DNA from: Lutjanus erythropterus
Taxonomy: Eukaryota; Chordata; Actinopteri; Lutjaniformes; Lutjanidae
Length of the DNA stretch: 64,000 nt
Reading direction: 5' to 3'
NCBI GenBank assembly: GCA_020091685.1
Contig: CM034601.1
Location: 38,896,034 to 38,960,033 of the forward strand
Shown piece by piece: positions 1 through 12,224 of the stretch (position 1 is its first letter; every line of letters begins with the position of its first letter). Below the pieces are notes generated by a model. It was not told the origin of the DNA and did not search any database. It saw nothing but the letters and a program-made list of their open reading frames with translations. The translations under genes were made by a program, and so were the position numbers.

Positions 1-388
1 GCAGGGGAGGAAGAGAGCAGGACCCTCCTGCTACACTTTTAAACGTTCCTCAAGAAAGCCAACTCAGGAAGAAAGCAGTAACTCTTGTCAGACAAAGCCT
101 CTCCTGACCTCTTCCAGGACCTCAGTACAGAGATCCTGCAGTGCCTCCCACTCACCTAAGGAGGAAACGAAACAAGATTGGCGAAAGCAGCCGTTAGGGA
201 GGGCCCTCTCTGCAGCTGACCCCTGCACCACTGCTGCAGTCGTGGACACCTGTCAAAGCAGCTCTCTGAAAATTTGTCACCTTCACAACGCTCCCCATGC
301 AGGCTGGGACAGCCAGCCCCCCTACTGCGCTGAGTCCTCTGGGTCAGACAAGTCACCACCCTCCAAATGCATGGACAGAAACATGGAG
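1..388 (+). CDS. tspoap1: tspoap1 N-terminal exon (5' incomplete)
   Basis: The frame starting at base 2 is open for about 129 codons up to a strong donor (GAG then GTAAGC at 389), phase 0. No in-frame ATG lies near the left edge; the first is at 371, so the true start is probably upstream of the window. The peptide is rich in Ser, Lys, Gln and Cys and has no recognisable domain, much like the poorly conserved N-terminus of mammalian TSPOAP1. It is followed by phase-0 exons, so it joins downstream without a shift. The exon call rests on the long open frame plus the donor only. It could instead be the end of a longer first exon, or a 5' exon used only in some transcripts. Confidence 0.55.
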
Positions 389-2500
389 GTAAGCCTTCCA
401 AATTCCACACATGGTTCCAGAATTAAATAGAACATGTCCAACCTTTAATTTGGAAATTGCACTAGTGTGCACTTATAGACTTTGTTGGTCTTATTTCATA
501 CTCAAATGGGCTATGAAGCCCTGAAGGATTTATGGCAATACAATTATTTTGGCTCTGTGTCATGTAAATAATCACATGAGTTTTTAATAAGATCATAATT
601 ATATGCAAGATTAATGTGGCAAATCATATCACAACCTCTCCTGTTAAACTGTTTTGTCACATGAAAAAGGGAAATTTGCTACATTGCCATTGTATTCACA
701 TGACAAATCTGCAAACAAAAATGGAGCAGACATAGTGGCAGGTACTGTATGGGGAAAAGGCAGATGGGAACGTGTTAGTAGTGACTGAGACAATCAGCAG
801 TTGACCTGACCAGTTTAAACACCCCTCCACCTCAGTAAGTAGGCCCAGTAACCAAGTAGTAATAACAAGAATACCAAAATTACATTACATTTCCCCCCAT
901 GTACACCTTAGAGGCAGGTGGCACACCCCAAAGTGTACACACACCCCACTTTGGGAAACCCTGATTTAAAGGAAAACATTACTTCCAAATAGATTTGTTC
1001 ATCATAATATCTTAAGATAGAATACCTGTAAAATTTATGTATCATCTTTCAGGCTTTCATAATCATCAAGATGGGGCAAGTGTCATATCAAGTTTAGAAC
1101 AAATTTTATAATGGCTGCTGTTGACAGTTATGACTGGTTATGAATCTGGCTACTGAGGACCTAAAGTGTGTGACACACGACACACATGGAGCACACAGGC
1201 ACATTAATCTGTGCTCTTGTTAACGTAGCTAGCAAGAACGGATAACAAAAAACTAATAGATCATTTTTATTATTATTATTATTCTCAAGCGTCAACTACT
1301 GTTGCTCCATGTGAGCTGTTTGCCTAATCTAATATCAGATGTATTCTTTGTATTGCAGTGGTGTTTTGTGTATCCTTGAATTCTGAATTGGCTTCTTGTT
1401 TTCCTCATTACTGTATTCAAACGCATAAAATATAGATGACAACGATGTACGATTATTTAAACAGAAGCAGATGGCCACAAAGTGCATCACGGAAACTCAA
1501 CTACTAACTACCATCTTGATCGCCAAATCAAAAGCGATATATAAACATTGACTTGGCACACAGCACAGTCTGCATCACAAAACACAGCATAACTGTATTT
1601 CTTGCAAGTCAGTGACCAGTTGCTATCAATAAATCTTTTTACCAATGTGGTGACAGTCTGTACTAGGCGTTGTTATAAACACTGAGGCCCCATTATAGTT
1701 ATACAAAACAACAGAGGTATAAACTATTTAGGCGATCATAGCCCACTCTCTGTCTTCTTATGAGTAGTTTTTGTTTATCAAGTAGCCTCCATCAAGTGAG
1801 GACACTGTGTTTCTGTCAAATAATTCCCCTCTATTTGAACTAGGCTGAGTGTGTGCTGGTGATGAAGAACAAAACAAGAATTGGTAGCAGTTCAATTAGG
1901 AGTTTATTTTATTTTTTGTAGCAATTCAACACAGACTGCACTAGTACAAGAAAAGGAGAAGCAAACGTCAGCTAATGTTGCAGTCTTTTTCGTTGTCATT
2001 ATGATGCAGGATATGTTTATACATTCAGTATGACTGATGTGATGACTGTGAGGAAAACTGCAGGGTGTGAGGAGAGAGGAGGGCTTAGCAAGTGTGGGTG
2101 GATCTGTTTATACCTCTTGTTGGAGTGGCAGAAGTGGGTCAGTATGCTTCAGTCTCTTAAATTTTGGATCAGGTTTTCATAGGGAGGAAATTGAATAATT
2201 AATCAAAGCTTCAACACCAGTGCCCAGTTGCCAAACCTCATAGTTGTTTCACATTTCTTGCACAACCACGTTAAGGCATCTTCTTTGTTATCACAGTAAC
2301 TGGCATCAGGGTGAAGTGAATTTTTAAAAGGTGTCCAAATGGGAATCCTTCTAAAACCAGAATGGACTGGATCCCACCTGTTTTGTTCAGACAGATTTAC
2401 ATTGTCTTTTTAAAGTGTGAAAAATGGAACATACTGTCATTCATGTAAACTTTGTATATTTGGTTTATAATGCATCACCTTTCTGCATTTTCTACATAAC

Positions 2501-2832
2501 AGAGCTGCAACATTTTATTGCTTAATTGATTATATGTTGATTATCAAATTAATAGCAAACTATTTTGATAATTAATCCGTTTGAGTCATTTGTTGTCTTT
2601 AAGAAAAAAAATCTATGATTTCAGCTTTTTAAATGTGAATATTTTCCTGTTTGTTTACTCCTCTCTGATAGTAAACTGAATATCTTTGGATTGTGGACAA
2701 AACAAGACTTTGAGTACGTCATGTTGAGTTATTAGAATTAGTGATCAACATTTTTAAGCATTTTTTTTGACATTTTTAAAACTAATTGAATAATCAAGAA
2801 AATAATCAACAGATTAATCAATAGCACCCTAC
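2501..2832. mobile_element. hAT-like MITE, family A copy 1
   Basis: The left end reads AGAGCTGCAAC and the right end ATAGCACCCTAC, an imperfect terminal inverted repeat. It is flanked by TACATAAC (2493-2500) and TAAATAAC (2833-2840), a 7/8 match to an 8-bp target duplication. The interior shares several stretches with the copy at 28335-28661, for example AAACTGAATATCTTTGG followed by TTGTGGACAAA. It is non-coding and probably mobilised in trans by a hAT transposase. Confidence 0.65.
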
Positions 2833-4946
2833 TAAATAACATGTCTGTGCTCTATAAGATAGCCTGTCAAAGAATAAAAATACCAAATCCAAAACACACA
2901 CACGTGTGTGTGTGCTTGTTTTTTATGCTTAATGAGATACTGTACCTGAAAGATTATATATATACAATTCACTAGGGAAAAATTGATCATAAAGCCCTTT
3001 AACCAAAAAAAAAGAGCTTTTTGGCTATGACAGACTTTTGTGATCATCTCAATTACCGCATGATAAAATTCTAATTTGCTTAAATCTCTAAATTCATATT
3101 ATAATATAAAGAAAAGCAATATATCAAGCAATAAAGACACAATATTGGTGTATAAATCTGCCAGTATATCTAATCGATGTGGTGGTAGTCAGATTACAAC
3201 TGACAGTGTTTGTTTTTTAAGCTTTTTTACTAAATGCTAAACGATCCAAATTAGACTTGGTCTCTTTCCTCTGTGTCTTAATTTAATGGCAAACATTTTA
3301 TGTGAGATGTATTTGACAGGCGGCTGGCTTTTCAGTCACACAATGGGCAGCCAGGGAGACTGTCAAAATATGTCACTGTGATGGGATGTCAATACCACTG
3401 AACCATGATGGACCTGGCTGCAGCTCATTTCCATGCAGGGAATATGTTGTTTGACATCTATTAGATTGTGCTGACTGGATACTTTTCTTAGTTTTATGCT
3501 CTGTGAGATTTTTTTGTATTCACTGAATGTGTCCTGTGTACAACATGTGATAAGAACATATGCTGGTGACAGTGGTCATGTGTGCAGCAGTAATGTCACA
3601 CATGTTGTTCTTTGTTGGATGTTTTACTCTGTTCCCCATCAGAGAGTAAATTTATTTATGAAAGGAGCTGAAGCAGAATAGAAATAATGTTCAGTGGTTG
3701 GTTGCCGCCTTTAGGCTACTGAAGTCATGGTCTTGTGAGCGCATTGTAATTAATAGGAAATAGACTCCAGCTCTAAAATGCAGTGTTAGGGAAAAGTAAG
3801 CAACTCCTTAATTTTGTGGCATGAGCTGGATCTGTGTGGTCGAGGCTCTTTCCATACCTATCAGTGCTTTGAAATGGTGACAGTCAGTAAAGAGAAAATA
3901 GATATTACTTTTTTATTTTCAGAGTGATTTATTTAAATGCAGCTGCCTCAGTGTTGACTTAAGTGGCAGTGTAGCAGAATGCCAGTTAAAAGAATTACAG
4001 CAAAATATCTAGGCCTATTTTTAACTTTGCTGCACCCTGCTATGGGTTTTCTGACAGTGACCTTTAAAGGAACAGAAGGTAGACTGTTGCATTATATCAA
4101 AGCAGACACACTGCATGACTCTAAAGCATCAGCTGACTTTGTGACTGCAACAAAACTGTCACAAGGTATTAAAATTGATTTTGGCCTGCTGTAGATGAAT
4201 GGAGAATAGACAGGAAAAGAGGTGTTTGGATTGATACCTGAGATGAATGTGTAACTAAATTTTGCTTATTGTGGCATTAGTGGTGGACTGGAGTAGTGAA
4301 TAAAATCTGGACATAATATATTTAATTTCGTATTTAAACAGTGCAGCACTATTACATACATTTCTAGAAGAAAATCTAGAAATGTAAATATTCAACTGTT
4401 TAGAGCCTAACTACAATTTATAGCATTCCCACAATGGTCTAAAAGAAGTAGCAGTATGATGTATGAAAACTATTGTAAAATATGTACTGGTTCACACACA
4501 TCTCTACTAACTAACTGTATAATTGTTTCCCTTTCCTAGACTGTATTCAATAATCATCCTAAAAGTACTTTGCAAGCATAATTTTTTTTCCAGTGTAAAC
4601 ATGTCTAAGCCACTGTAAAGACAAAGGCCTACTCATGTAAACATGACTATTTGCTGCTTGAGTTGATGATGGTTGAACTTTCTTAACCTTGCCTCGAGGG
4701 ATGCACTGATCCAATACACCAGATCATTACCTGCACCAATATTGTCCTTATTAAGAGGATTGGGTATTGGCTATAACATACCTGATCTACATTAAGTACA
4801 GTTTCTTTGTCAATATTATAAAAAAGTGTTTCTGCTACCAGGTAGACTCATTTGACCACAGTGATCCCTGGCCTCATGGTACTATTATAAAAATTATGCC
4901 AAGGAGCTCCATGCAGAAGGATATACAAGTAGGAAATAATTGGTTT

Positions 4947-5194
4947 TAGGCCCTACAACTAAAAATTATTTTCATTTAATTCTTTTGTCAGTTATTTTTT
5001 GAATAATCGATCAATTGCTTCATCTACAAAAAGTAAAAAAATTGTGAAAGATGCTCAGTTATTTTCCCAGACCCCAAAGTGACATCTTTAAATTGTTTTA
5101 CATTTCATCTGATTTTACCCTCTAAAAATTATTAATTGGCAATTTTTTTTATTTCAATCCACTTACCAATTATCAATTAATTGTTGCAGCACTA
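4947..5194. mobile_element. hAT-like MITE, family B copy 1
   Basis: A short non-coding element starting TAGGCCCTACAACTA and ending TTGTTGCAGCACTA, giving an imperfect terminal inverted repeat of the GCTGCAAC type. Flanks ATTGGTTT (4939-4946) and TTTGGTTT (5195-5202) match at 7 of 8 positions, as expected for an aged hAT target duplication. Confidence 0.6.
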
Positions 5195-6359
5195 TTTGGT
5201 TTGGTATTTGAAATTAATGCCAATGTATTAACTGGTAACTGAGCTTCTAAACTATACACATCTTTACCAGCAATAAACATATCAATAGAAGCTTTTTAGA
5301 CTGATAAAGTTTATGATATTAGTTAACCTTGCTTTATTAACTGTGTCCTATTGCTAACTTTTCCCTTTACTTTAAGCTACAGTCTGTTCTACTTTATGAT
5401 CAGGTCAGAGTAGATGGAAAGCAGCAACCTGTGGCGTATGGTACTGGTTGTTAGGAAGTACCTATGGCAGTAGAGTTGCACCCTGCTGCCTCAAAATTCA
5501 GACTGCAGATGTTGCTCAGTGGCAGACACAGTGGCAACCAGTCGCTGTCTGAAAGCACCTGAAGGTGTCTATATGATTATTTAATGCCTTAACAAATGCC
5601 CCATTTTTCTGTGCACAAACTTGAAAATGACCCAAAGTAAAAGGGTTACTGTTCATTATCCCTTCTAATTATAATCATAATCTTAATTCTGTAAAATATG
5701 ACTCTTTAGAGGTAACTTTTAGAAAGTCTGAAGTAGTCTTGGTTATGGTGAACCAAATATACAGGGGTACAAGAAGTTATTGTTGTCAACCTCTAATTTT
5801 TATTATCTTTTATTTGGTTTTATTTCTTGTATTTACTGCTCTATATACATGCCTGTAATGCCTAATATTGGGATCTTAAAATGGTTCACCTAGATAGAAT
5901 TGTAGAGCTTTGTACTTTCAAATGATGTGTAGTTTGTCAGGGTCAAGTGGAGTTTTAACCAGATGCCCTCCTAAATATCTTAACAGCGCCACACCCACCC
6001 AGCCTTTATTCAGAACACTGCTTAGTAAGGGGATTTATTAACCTGCCTTGCTCATTTGATAGACAGTTAGATGGAATACGGCTAAATGTCAAGTTAATTT
6101 GTAAGCCAGCATTGAGCTATGACAGAGTTTATCTTTCACTGCACCAGACCTACAGCTTTATATGTTTTTTAATGTCCGTGTCCAAGCCTTAATTACTAAA
6201 ACTTGAGGAGCATTTTTCACCTTGTCAGACAGTTGTTTCTCTGCTACACAACTGCAGTAAAACACTTGAATTAGTCTGGACTGGACACACTTGTTCCTGT
6301 GCCTGCCTCCTGCAGCCTCCCTATGTTGCAGTGTGTGTACTGCCTCTTGAACAATCAAT

Positions 6360-6720
6360 AGGCAGCCAACATCATTCCAGCGTCATCTCCATGGAAACGA
6401 GCTCTAGTCGCGGTAATGATTGGGCCCCGTCTCAAAGCCTGCCTTTTTGTGATAGGACGGTGGAAGCAGTGCTCCCTACCCCCTCCTCCCAGCGACACTC
6501 GCCGTCTTACACACACACACACACATTTTTCCCTTCGTCCTCTTTCTTCACCTTTATGGCGCTGTGACCAAGATGGGATTAAGCTGCCTGTCGAGTCTTA
6601 TTGCATCTGGATAAAATGCTTTTTGACACAGCTGCATCAATGAGGATAGACTCAAAGCTGAAGAGTCAACGGGCCACCCACATCTTAGCTCATACTGAGA
6701 GAATGGGGACCGAAGTGGAT
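6360..6720 (+). promoter_or_regulatory. Possible internal promoter region with an RFX-like site
   Basis: This patch is richer in G+C than the intron around it. At 6383-6398 it holds CATCTCCATGGAAAC, whose reverse complement GTTTCCATGGAGATG matches one strong half of an RFX X-box. A reversed CCAAT-like ATTGG follows at about 6418-6423, then pyrimidine-rich sequence and a short CA repeat (6509-6524). A possible non-coding exon (6789-6890) and a coding exon (7516) lie downstream, so an alternative transcription start is plausible. This is inference; no TATA box or start-site evidence is visible. Confidence 0.25.
6509..6524. repeat. Short (CA)n microsatellite
   Basis: An AC dinucleotide run within the possible promoter region. 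Confidence 0.8.
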
Positions 6721-6788
6721 ACCTGTTAGTTAGATCGTTGTATTGTTGTTTTTCTCCATTGCACGTCTCTTCTTGTTTGCTATTTCAG

Positions 6789-6890
6789 TTGGGCCTACGT
6801 GCTGCGTTTCAGCGTTACGAAGAGGACTACTCTGTCTTTTCCCTTTTCTGGACAAGTAGCTATGACTAACCCCTGTCAGACAACAGAGCG
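6789..6890 (+). other. Candidate alternative 5' UTR exon
   Basis: An acceptor-like pyrimidine tract ending TATTTCAG (to 6788) and a strong donor GAGCG then GTAAGG (6891) bracket 102 nt. The frame opening at 6789 hits a stop near its end (TATGACTAA), so it would be non-coding or carry a short upstream frame. It lies about 0.6 kb upstream of the coding exon at 7516. The evidence is limited to the splice signals. Confidence 0.25.
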
Positions 6891-7515
6891 GTAAGGCATG
6901 AAGAGACGGGCTATGTCAGTGTAGTGAGCAGGACTCTGAATCTGAATGCTACACTGTGATAAATACTAACCACGCTATGCTCAAGATGCTACCAGGGTGA
7001 TGACATTCACTGAATTGCCTTCACAAGCCAAGGCCGAAAATATGTAATATCCCTTTGGAGCTGATTGTCCTCATTTTGGAAAACGTCACAGCGCAGAGAG
7101 GGAGGAAGTACTTTCCAACTCCTGGTTTATCTGTAACTGGTTTTGTCTTGAACATGGCACACAGACTCTTGCTGTAACAAGTCTTAGACAAGGAATAAGA
7201 CCTTCATTAATGCTTTTTTTGTCCTCATTAACAGCCACTTTACAAATTTGAGGCTTGGCATTGGCTTACTGATAACCATGGTAATAACAGTCCTTTGCTT
7301 GGTTTCCGACGCTTCACTTTAGCTGTGAAAGGACACTCCTTCGTATGAACTGTTGGAGGAAGGTGACAGTGACATCTTTATCTTTTTGAAGTCAACCTGC
7401 CACAGCTGATCCGTGTAATTCTCCTCCAGCAAATGAAAAGCCTGCGATGGCTTGGTCTTGGCTGGGCACCTCATTTGGTCATATTGATCCCATCTGTGCT
7501 GTTTGACTTTGGCAG

Positions 7516-7782
7516 AGAGTGATGTATGACCTGTGCACTCGGCCTGAGCAGCCCGAGCCTGCACCGGCACATGCAGAGATGGAGAGCCAGGAGGTGGCTG
7601 AAGCTCTCGGGCGACAACAGCAGGAGTTGAGGAGGTCGGAAGAGCAGGATAATAAGCACCATGGGCTCTCGGACAAGGCAGTCCCAACCACTGCTAATAT
7701 CACTTCAACATCACTGTTAGGAAAAAGACACCACTCGCTTTATGCGAACCTCAATGGTTTCGAAGTGGAAGGCATACGCAAG
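7516..7782 (+). CDS. tspoap1: tspoap1 N-terminal exon 2 (89 codons)
   Basis: The acceptor TTGACTTTGGCAG ends at 7515, and the donor GCAAG then GTAAAT starts at 7783. The exon is phase 0 at both ends. Its frame encodes a hydrophilic, Glu/Gln-rich peptide with segments QEVAEALGRQQQELRRSEEQ and KRHHSLYANLNGFEVEGIRK. The first segment is helix-prone; the second is an ordered-looking motif. It joins directly in frame to the exon at 30617. An in-frame stop (TGA at 7504-7506) lies just upstream of the acceptor. ATG at 7522 or 7579 could therefore serve as an initiation codon if transcription starts nearby; otherwise the exon is internal, following 388. The sequence is not conserved enough with mammalian TSPOAP1 for me to align it. 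Confidence 0.6.
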
Positions 7783-8823
7783 GTAAATGTGCAACATTTG
7801 TTGTTAATGGTTCGCATGAAACTGGGGCCTGGAGTCATGCGAGAGGCATCTTTTATTCCCCCTAATATGAGAAACAAATGAACAAATGACAGTGCAGTGT
7901 ATTATAGGACCCCCAGTCTTCTTCAAAAAACAAAACCTGGTGATAGCTTTATGTCTCTTTTCAAATTACAAACTCTTAGATGTCAACTTGTTCTTCATAT
8001 TCTATGACATATATAAAGCAGAAGTAAGTTTTACACTGTTACAAAACATATAGTTGGATTATCATTACCTCTGCTAAAAAGTACATTTTTGGCTCATCAG
8101 TTTGTTGGTCAGCAAGATTATGGAAAAACTACTGTGCAGTCTTCATGAAACTTGGGTGGAAGGGTATCATATGGGCCAAGGAAGAGCCCATTAAATATCA
8201 GAGCAGAGATACACAAATTATTTTTTACTTTTGTTGACTTTGTGAGATAGGTCAGCTGAGATGATGAGGCTTCAGCTGAGCAGATCCATATTTTGGCATA
8301 ATTCTAATACTTTTGGAAATATATCCAGACACATAGTGTTTGAGCTGTGCATATCATAGACAACTGTTAAACTGGTCTTGGTGAATGTCTGCATTTTCCC
8401 TTGTAGTGCCCTTGTAGTTTGTGTTGTTACACTGAACTTGTGTATGTGCAGCATTTTCTTGACACTTAATCTGTGACAGTGCTGTAGCTGCTGTGGTAGA
8501 AACAGAGGGTTAGCAGATAGTACACTGACCCATTGTGACCTTGATTCTAATTTCACACCTCTGCGTATCCTGTCAACACACAAGATCCAATTAATGGCAG
8601 CCAATTGAAAATCAATAGGAAACCTATGAAATTTCCAGATAATGGATGGTAGCTCATATAGCTTGTACAATGAAAGACATCACTGTAAAGAATGATCGGA
8701 GTAACTTTATTTCATTACTCAGTACAACTAAAAAAAATGGCTTATAATGTATAAGTAATTTAAATGGTCCATATGTTGTTTCTATCGAGAAACATCTTGA
8801 AGCACAGTTAGTAGATACTAGAG

Positions 8824-9060
8824 CAAGGGTGGGCAATTATTTTTCCTAAAGGGCCACATGAGAAGCCCTGATTGTTGCCGGGGGCCACACAAATTTTTCT
8901 CACACTGTACCTCAATTTCATCACTAAGATTAAATATAGAAAACATACTGTACACTTAGTGTTAGTCTTCAGCATTTATTATATTGAAAATCATTCCAAA
9001 CAGCATCTTATTAAGAACATTAAATAATTCAGGAGTCTTTAAAAATACAATACAATTCTG
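8824..9060. mobile_element. hAT-like element fragment
   Basis: Starts CAAGGGTGGGCAATTATTTTT and continues with a GGGCCACATGAGAAGCCC block and a GGGGGCCACACAAATTTTTC block, a pattern I associate with a common vertebrate hAT family. The right end is not identifiable; the next element begins at 9081. Confidence 0.45.
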
Positions 9061-9080
9061 TACAATGCCCAGGTCTGTAC

Positions 9081-9804
9081 TAGAGGCATGGACTCAAGTC
9101 ACATGACTTGTGCTTGAGTCACAAATTTGATTTATATTTTAGAGTCAACTTCACAAAATCAAAAAAGACTTTCAACCCGACTTGGAATCTAACACCAATG
9201 ACTTGTGACTTCACTTGGACTCAAGCCTTCTGACAGATGCTAATTGCGAAATAGTTGGTACCTTCCTCCAAGCCCATAGATGATATTATTTAAAAAGTGT
9301 GCCACTAATCAATTCATTTCATTTCTGGAATCATCTAACGTAACATCCCCAGATGAACTTTGTTTGAACCAATCTGACAGCATCCAATTAATTTGTAGGA
9401 GAGAACCATGAAGAACTAATATTATTTTCCTGAGTTCCAGTTGGAAAAAAGGTACCTGATATAATGATGATTTTTTTCACGTACAAAATTCATGCAGTAT
9501 CAACAAATGACGATTTGCAGTACGCTAAATGTGCGAGTTGAAAATTACAGATGAAGGCATAACAAGTTCCAAGTTTAGTTCAACATTTGAAGTAAGAAAT
9601 AAGCATCGATAGTGAGCTAATGTTTAGGTAATGTTAGCTTAACAGTGAAGTAATCTAAATCATTTAGGCTGGAAACTCACTGTTACATTAACTTGTTTAG
9701 GCCTTAAAATAGTTAAGTTAAAATATAAGTATAGAACTTGATGCTTGATTTGTGACTTGAATGCAAAGACTTGAGACTCACTTGTGACTTGGTCCCACCT
9801 CTGG
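9081..9804. mobile_element. DNA transposon with TAGAGG..GACTCAAG ends
   Basis: The left end TAGAGGCATGGACTCAAGTC is mirrored at the right by GACTTGGTCCCACCTCT, an imperfect inverted repeat. The motif CTTGAGTCAC and its complement recur inside (about 9095-9215 and 9745-9790). It is non-coding. Flanking bases resemble each other only partly, so the target duplication is uncertain. Confidence 0.55.
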
Positions 9805-11009
9805 TAGATACAGTATAAAGATTACAGGTAGTTTGCCATTTAGGTTAAATAGGCAGTACAATCCTGGACTGTGAAGAGTAACCCATGAAGACAGCTGAAT
9901 CAACTTGATCCATGTTGAGCTGGGAACATACACTACACCTATACTTACAGTATATGTTTCACTATGCTGTCATTTCACTACAACTCATCCCATTTAGTAT
10001 TTGATTATGTTTGTTTTCATCTGAATCTCGGGTTAGCTAATTAGCTTACTTGAATCATACGGTATTTAGTTTGAAATGAATGCCACTAAATACATATTTT
10101 CCCTGTACTAATGCTGCAGCATCTCCTACCAACTATTCTTCCACTTAATCTCAGTCCTTTTTTCCTTTGTTTGGTGGTTTGAATTAATCCTTAATTGAGT
10201 CACAATCTCATAATTTAACCCAGGTAGTAATCAGTGTGTAACATTGCCTGCTGTCTTCTCCACCCCCACCACTTCATTACCCAATCACTACAATCACAGC
10301 GTAGTAAAAACCCTTAATGAACTGTCAACACACAACATGAGAGGGTCTGTGGCCACAAAAGCTGAGAGGGATCATTAATTGATGCATTAGAAATGATTAT
10401 TTGGCCATTTCAGACCAGTGGGGGTCATCAGTTGTGTTTTCCAGTAGGGGGCTGTCACTCTTGGATTATTGTTACTAATTACGTCGTTATTTGCAGTGGG
10501 GTTACCTTGATCGTCCTTTCATTTTCTTATCACCAGTTCCACCCATAATTATGACTGTTTGTGTGTGGAAGCACTTCTATATGAATATAATGATCCTCTA
10601 TGGTCCTATATAAGAAGATTACAACATTAATGCGACAAGCAGAGCAGGTATTGTACAGCAGAAGGAAAGTGAGTGAAACTTGTGGCTGGAAATGTCATCA
10701 TGTTCAGCAAACCCCCATATGAATTGGCTGGGTTATAAATGGAGCATATAGAAAGATGGATGATTTTACTGTGTAGATGATGTTAGTCATCAGATCTCCA
10801 TGATCTAGTGTGGTGCAGCCCACAGAGCACAAAGTTATTCCATGTGTTGTATTTCACATAAAGCTGTGTATTTTGGAATTTCTGATTGGCGTTATTTGGA
10901 AGTCTACTACTTTTGCTAACTAATGAACATTTTTGTCATTTATTTAAAGCATTGTGGGGATATTTAGACACAAGCTTGGACAAAATAGGAGTAAAGCTTT
11001 TAAGAGGTG

Positions 11010-11253
11010 ACCTAAATGTTTGAGAAGCGAGCCTGTGATCTGGTGATCGCTGGTTCAATCCCCTGACTGGCAGGACAAATCTAGATGTGGAACATGAAAG
11101 GCAGTGCTTGCCCTTCCTTCATTACCACCACTGAGGTGCCCTTGAGTAAGGCCCTTAACACCAACTGCTCCAGTGGAGCTGCTTTAGTAGCCAGCAGATC
11201 AGACTAGAGTTGTACTGGGAGGCTTCCACGTGTGAATGTGTAACTGTGTGAAT
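11010..11253 (+). mobile_element. tRNA-derived SINE, 5' part
   Basis: A tRNA-like head with a B-box-like GGTTCAATCCC at 11052-11062 is followed by a conserved fish SINE-type body (GAGGTGCCCTTGAGTAAGG at about 11133-11151, then CCTTAACACCAACTGCTCC). The tail of GTGTGAATG-type repeats is interrupted at 11254 by a hAT element and seems to resume at 12225. Confidence 0.6.
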
Positions 11254-12224
11254 CAGGGATGTGCGTGATTAGTCGACTACACGATTAAACATCACCACCC
11301 TTTCTAGTATTTCACCAGAAATAGTAGTCGGTTAAATTATTTTTCAGTATTTTATTCATGCACAATGCCAGTTAACGGTTGCCTTTAAGGTGTTGCAGCT
11401 GTTTGCGACTAGTCGGGGCTGTGGCACCATCGAATGGCACCCATTCTCGCACAGCGCATATGCCCTGATGGCCCAGGCAAATCCAGATGTTGTTCAGCAA
11501 AGTCAGATGAATGACAGCTCATAAAACCAGTACCACTTGTCAGTGATTTGATATAGAAAATGGTAATAAGGTTGAATGTGGACTGTGACAGAATAAACTG
11601 GTATATAACCACTTGACTGGAGCAACATGTGACCACATTCAGCTCAAACACAGACATTAACCTGCAGGCAGAGCAGCTGCTGCTACTAGCACTGCTTTAC
11701 ACTAGCAGGGTGGCCAGATGACAGCTCATAAAACCAGCACCGTTTCTCAGTGTTTTGATATAGAAAATGGAAATAAGGTGGAGGCTGTGTCAGAAGACAC
11801 ACACATTAACCTGCAAGCAGAGCAGCCACACTGTATAGCAGCCTAGCTGCTAATGTCAGCTCCTGGTAAACAATGTCATTTACATGCAGACACTGTGATC
11901 CTTTTCAGTCTGAAACGGTAAAGCATTTAGTGAGTCATTGTCATGCGTTGTGAGTTAAGGTGTTATGTTCATATTGCACAGCACAAAGTTCCCCACATTT
12001 CAGCGGCATTTAAAATATGATTTGGTGATCATAGACTGTGATTAACAGCTTCAAATGTCTCTTCATGCATGGTGAATTTTTTTGACAGTGTTAAACATTA
12101 TCAGTTAATAAATTGTGTTCAATTTTAACTCCTTTCTGAGTGTTTTTCTTCTAGACTAGTTGACTAGCCTAAATTAAAATTTGTGTTTAATTGACAGGGA
12201 AATTAGTCGCCAGGAACATCACTA
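11254..12224. mobile_element. hAT-like element inserted in the SINE tail
   Basis: This 971-bp element starts CAGGGATGTGCGTGATTAG and ends CCAGGAACATCACTA, giving imperfect inverted ends (CAGGGATGT against TAGTGATGT). It is flanked by perfect 8-bp copies of GTGTGAAT (11246-11253 and 12225-12232). Because the host SINE tail itself contains GTGTGAAT-like repeats, the duplication is slightly less decisive than usual. Internally it has a partial tandem duplication: ATGACAGCTCATAAAACCAG occurs at about 11510 and again at about 11716. No transposase is recognisable. Confidence 0.6.

Larger units (their letters stand above)
389..7515 (+). other. tspoap1: Intron 1 (7.1 kb)
   Basis: AT-rich non-coding sequence between donor 389 and acceptor 7515. 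It contains MITE-like repeats at 2501-2832 and 4947-5194, a decayed hAT end near 890-975, and a repeat remnant near 4695-4780 (starting GAGGGATGCACTGATCC). Around 6330-6900 it becomes less AT-rich and holds a possible promoter and 5' UTR exon, listed separately. No convincing coding exon was seen. Confidence 0.5.

Noticed and set aside
7319-7703. Minus-strand frames of 63-122 codons opposite the exon at 7516
   Set aside because: Antisense shadow of the coding exon; no start context or homology recognised.
8272-8670. 132-codon minus-strand open frame in intron 2
   Set aside because: No recognisable domain, unusual composition for a protein, no supporting splice or promoter signals; consistent with chance.
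11030-11100. tRNA gene suggested by the B-box-like sequence
   Set aside because: No complete cloverleaf, and a SINE body follows; treated as a tRNA-derived SINE head.
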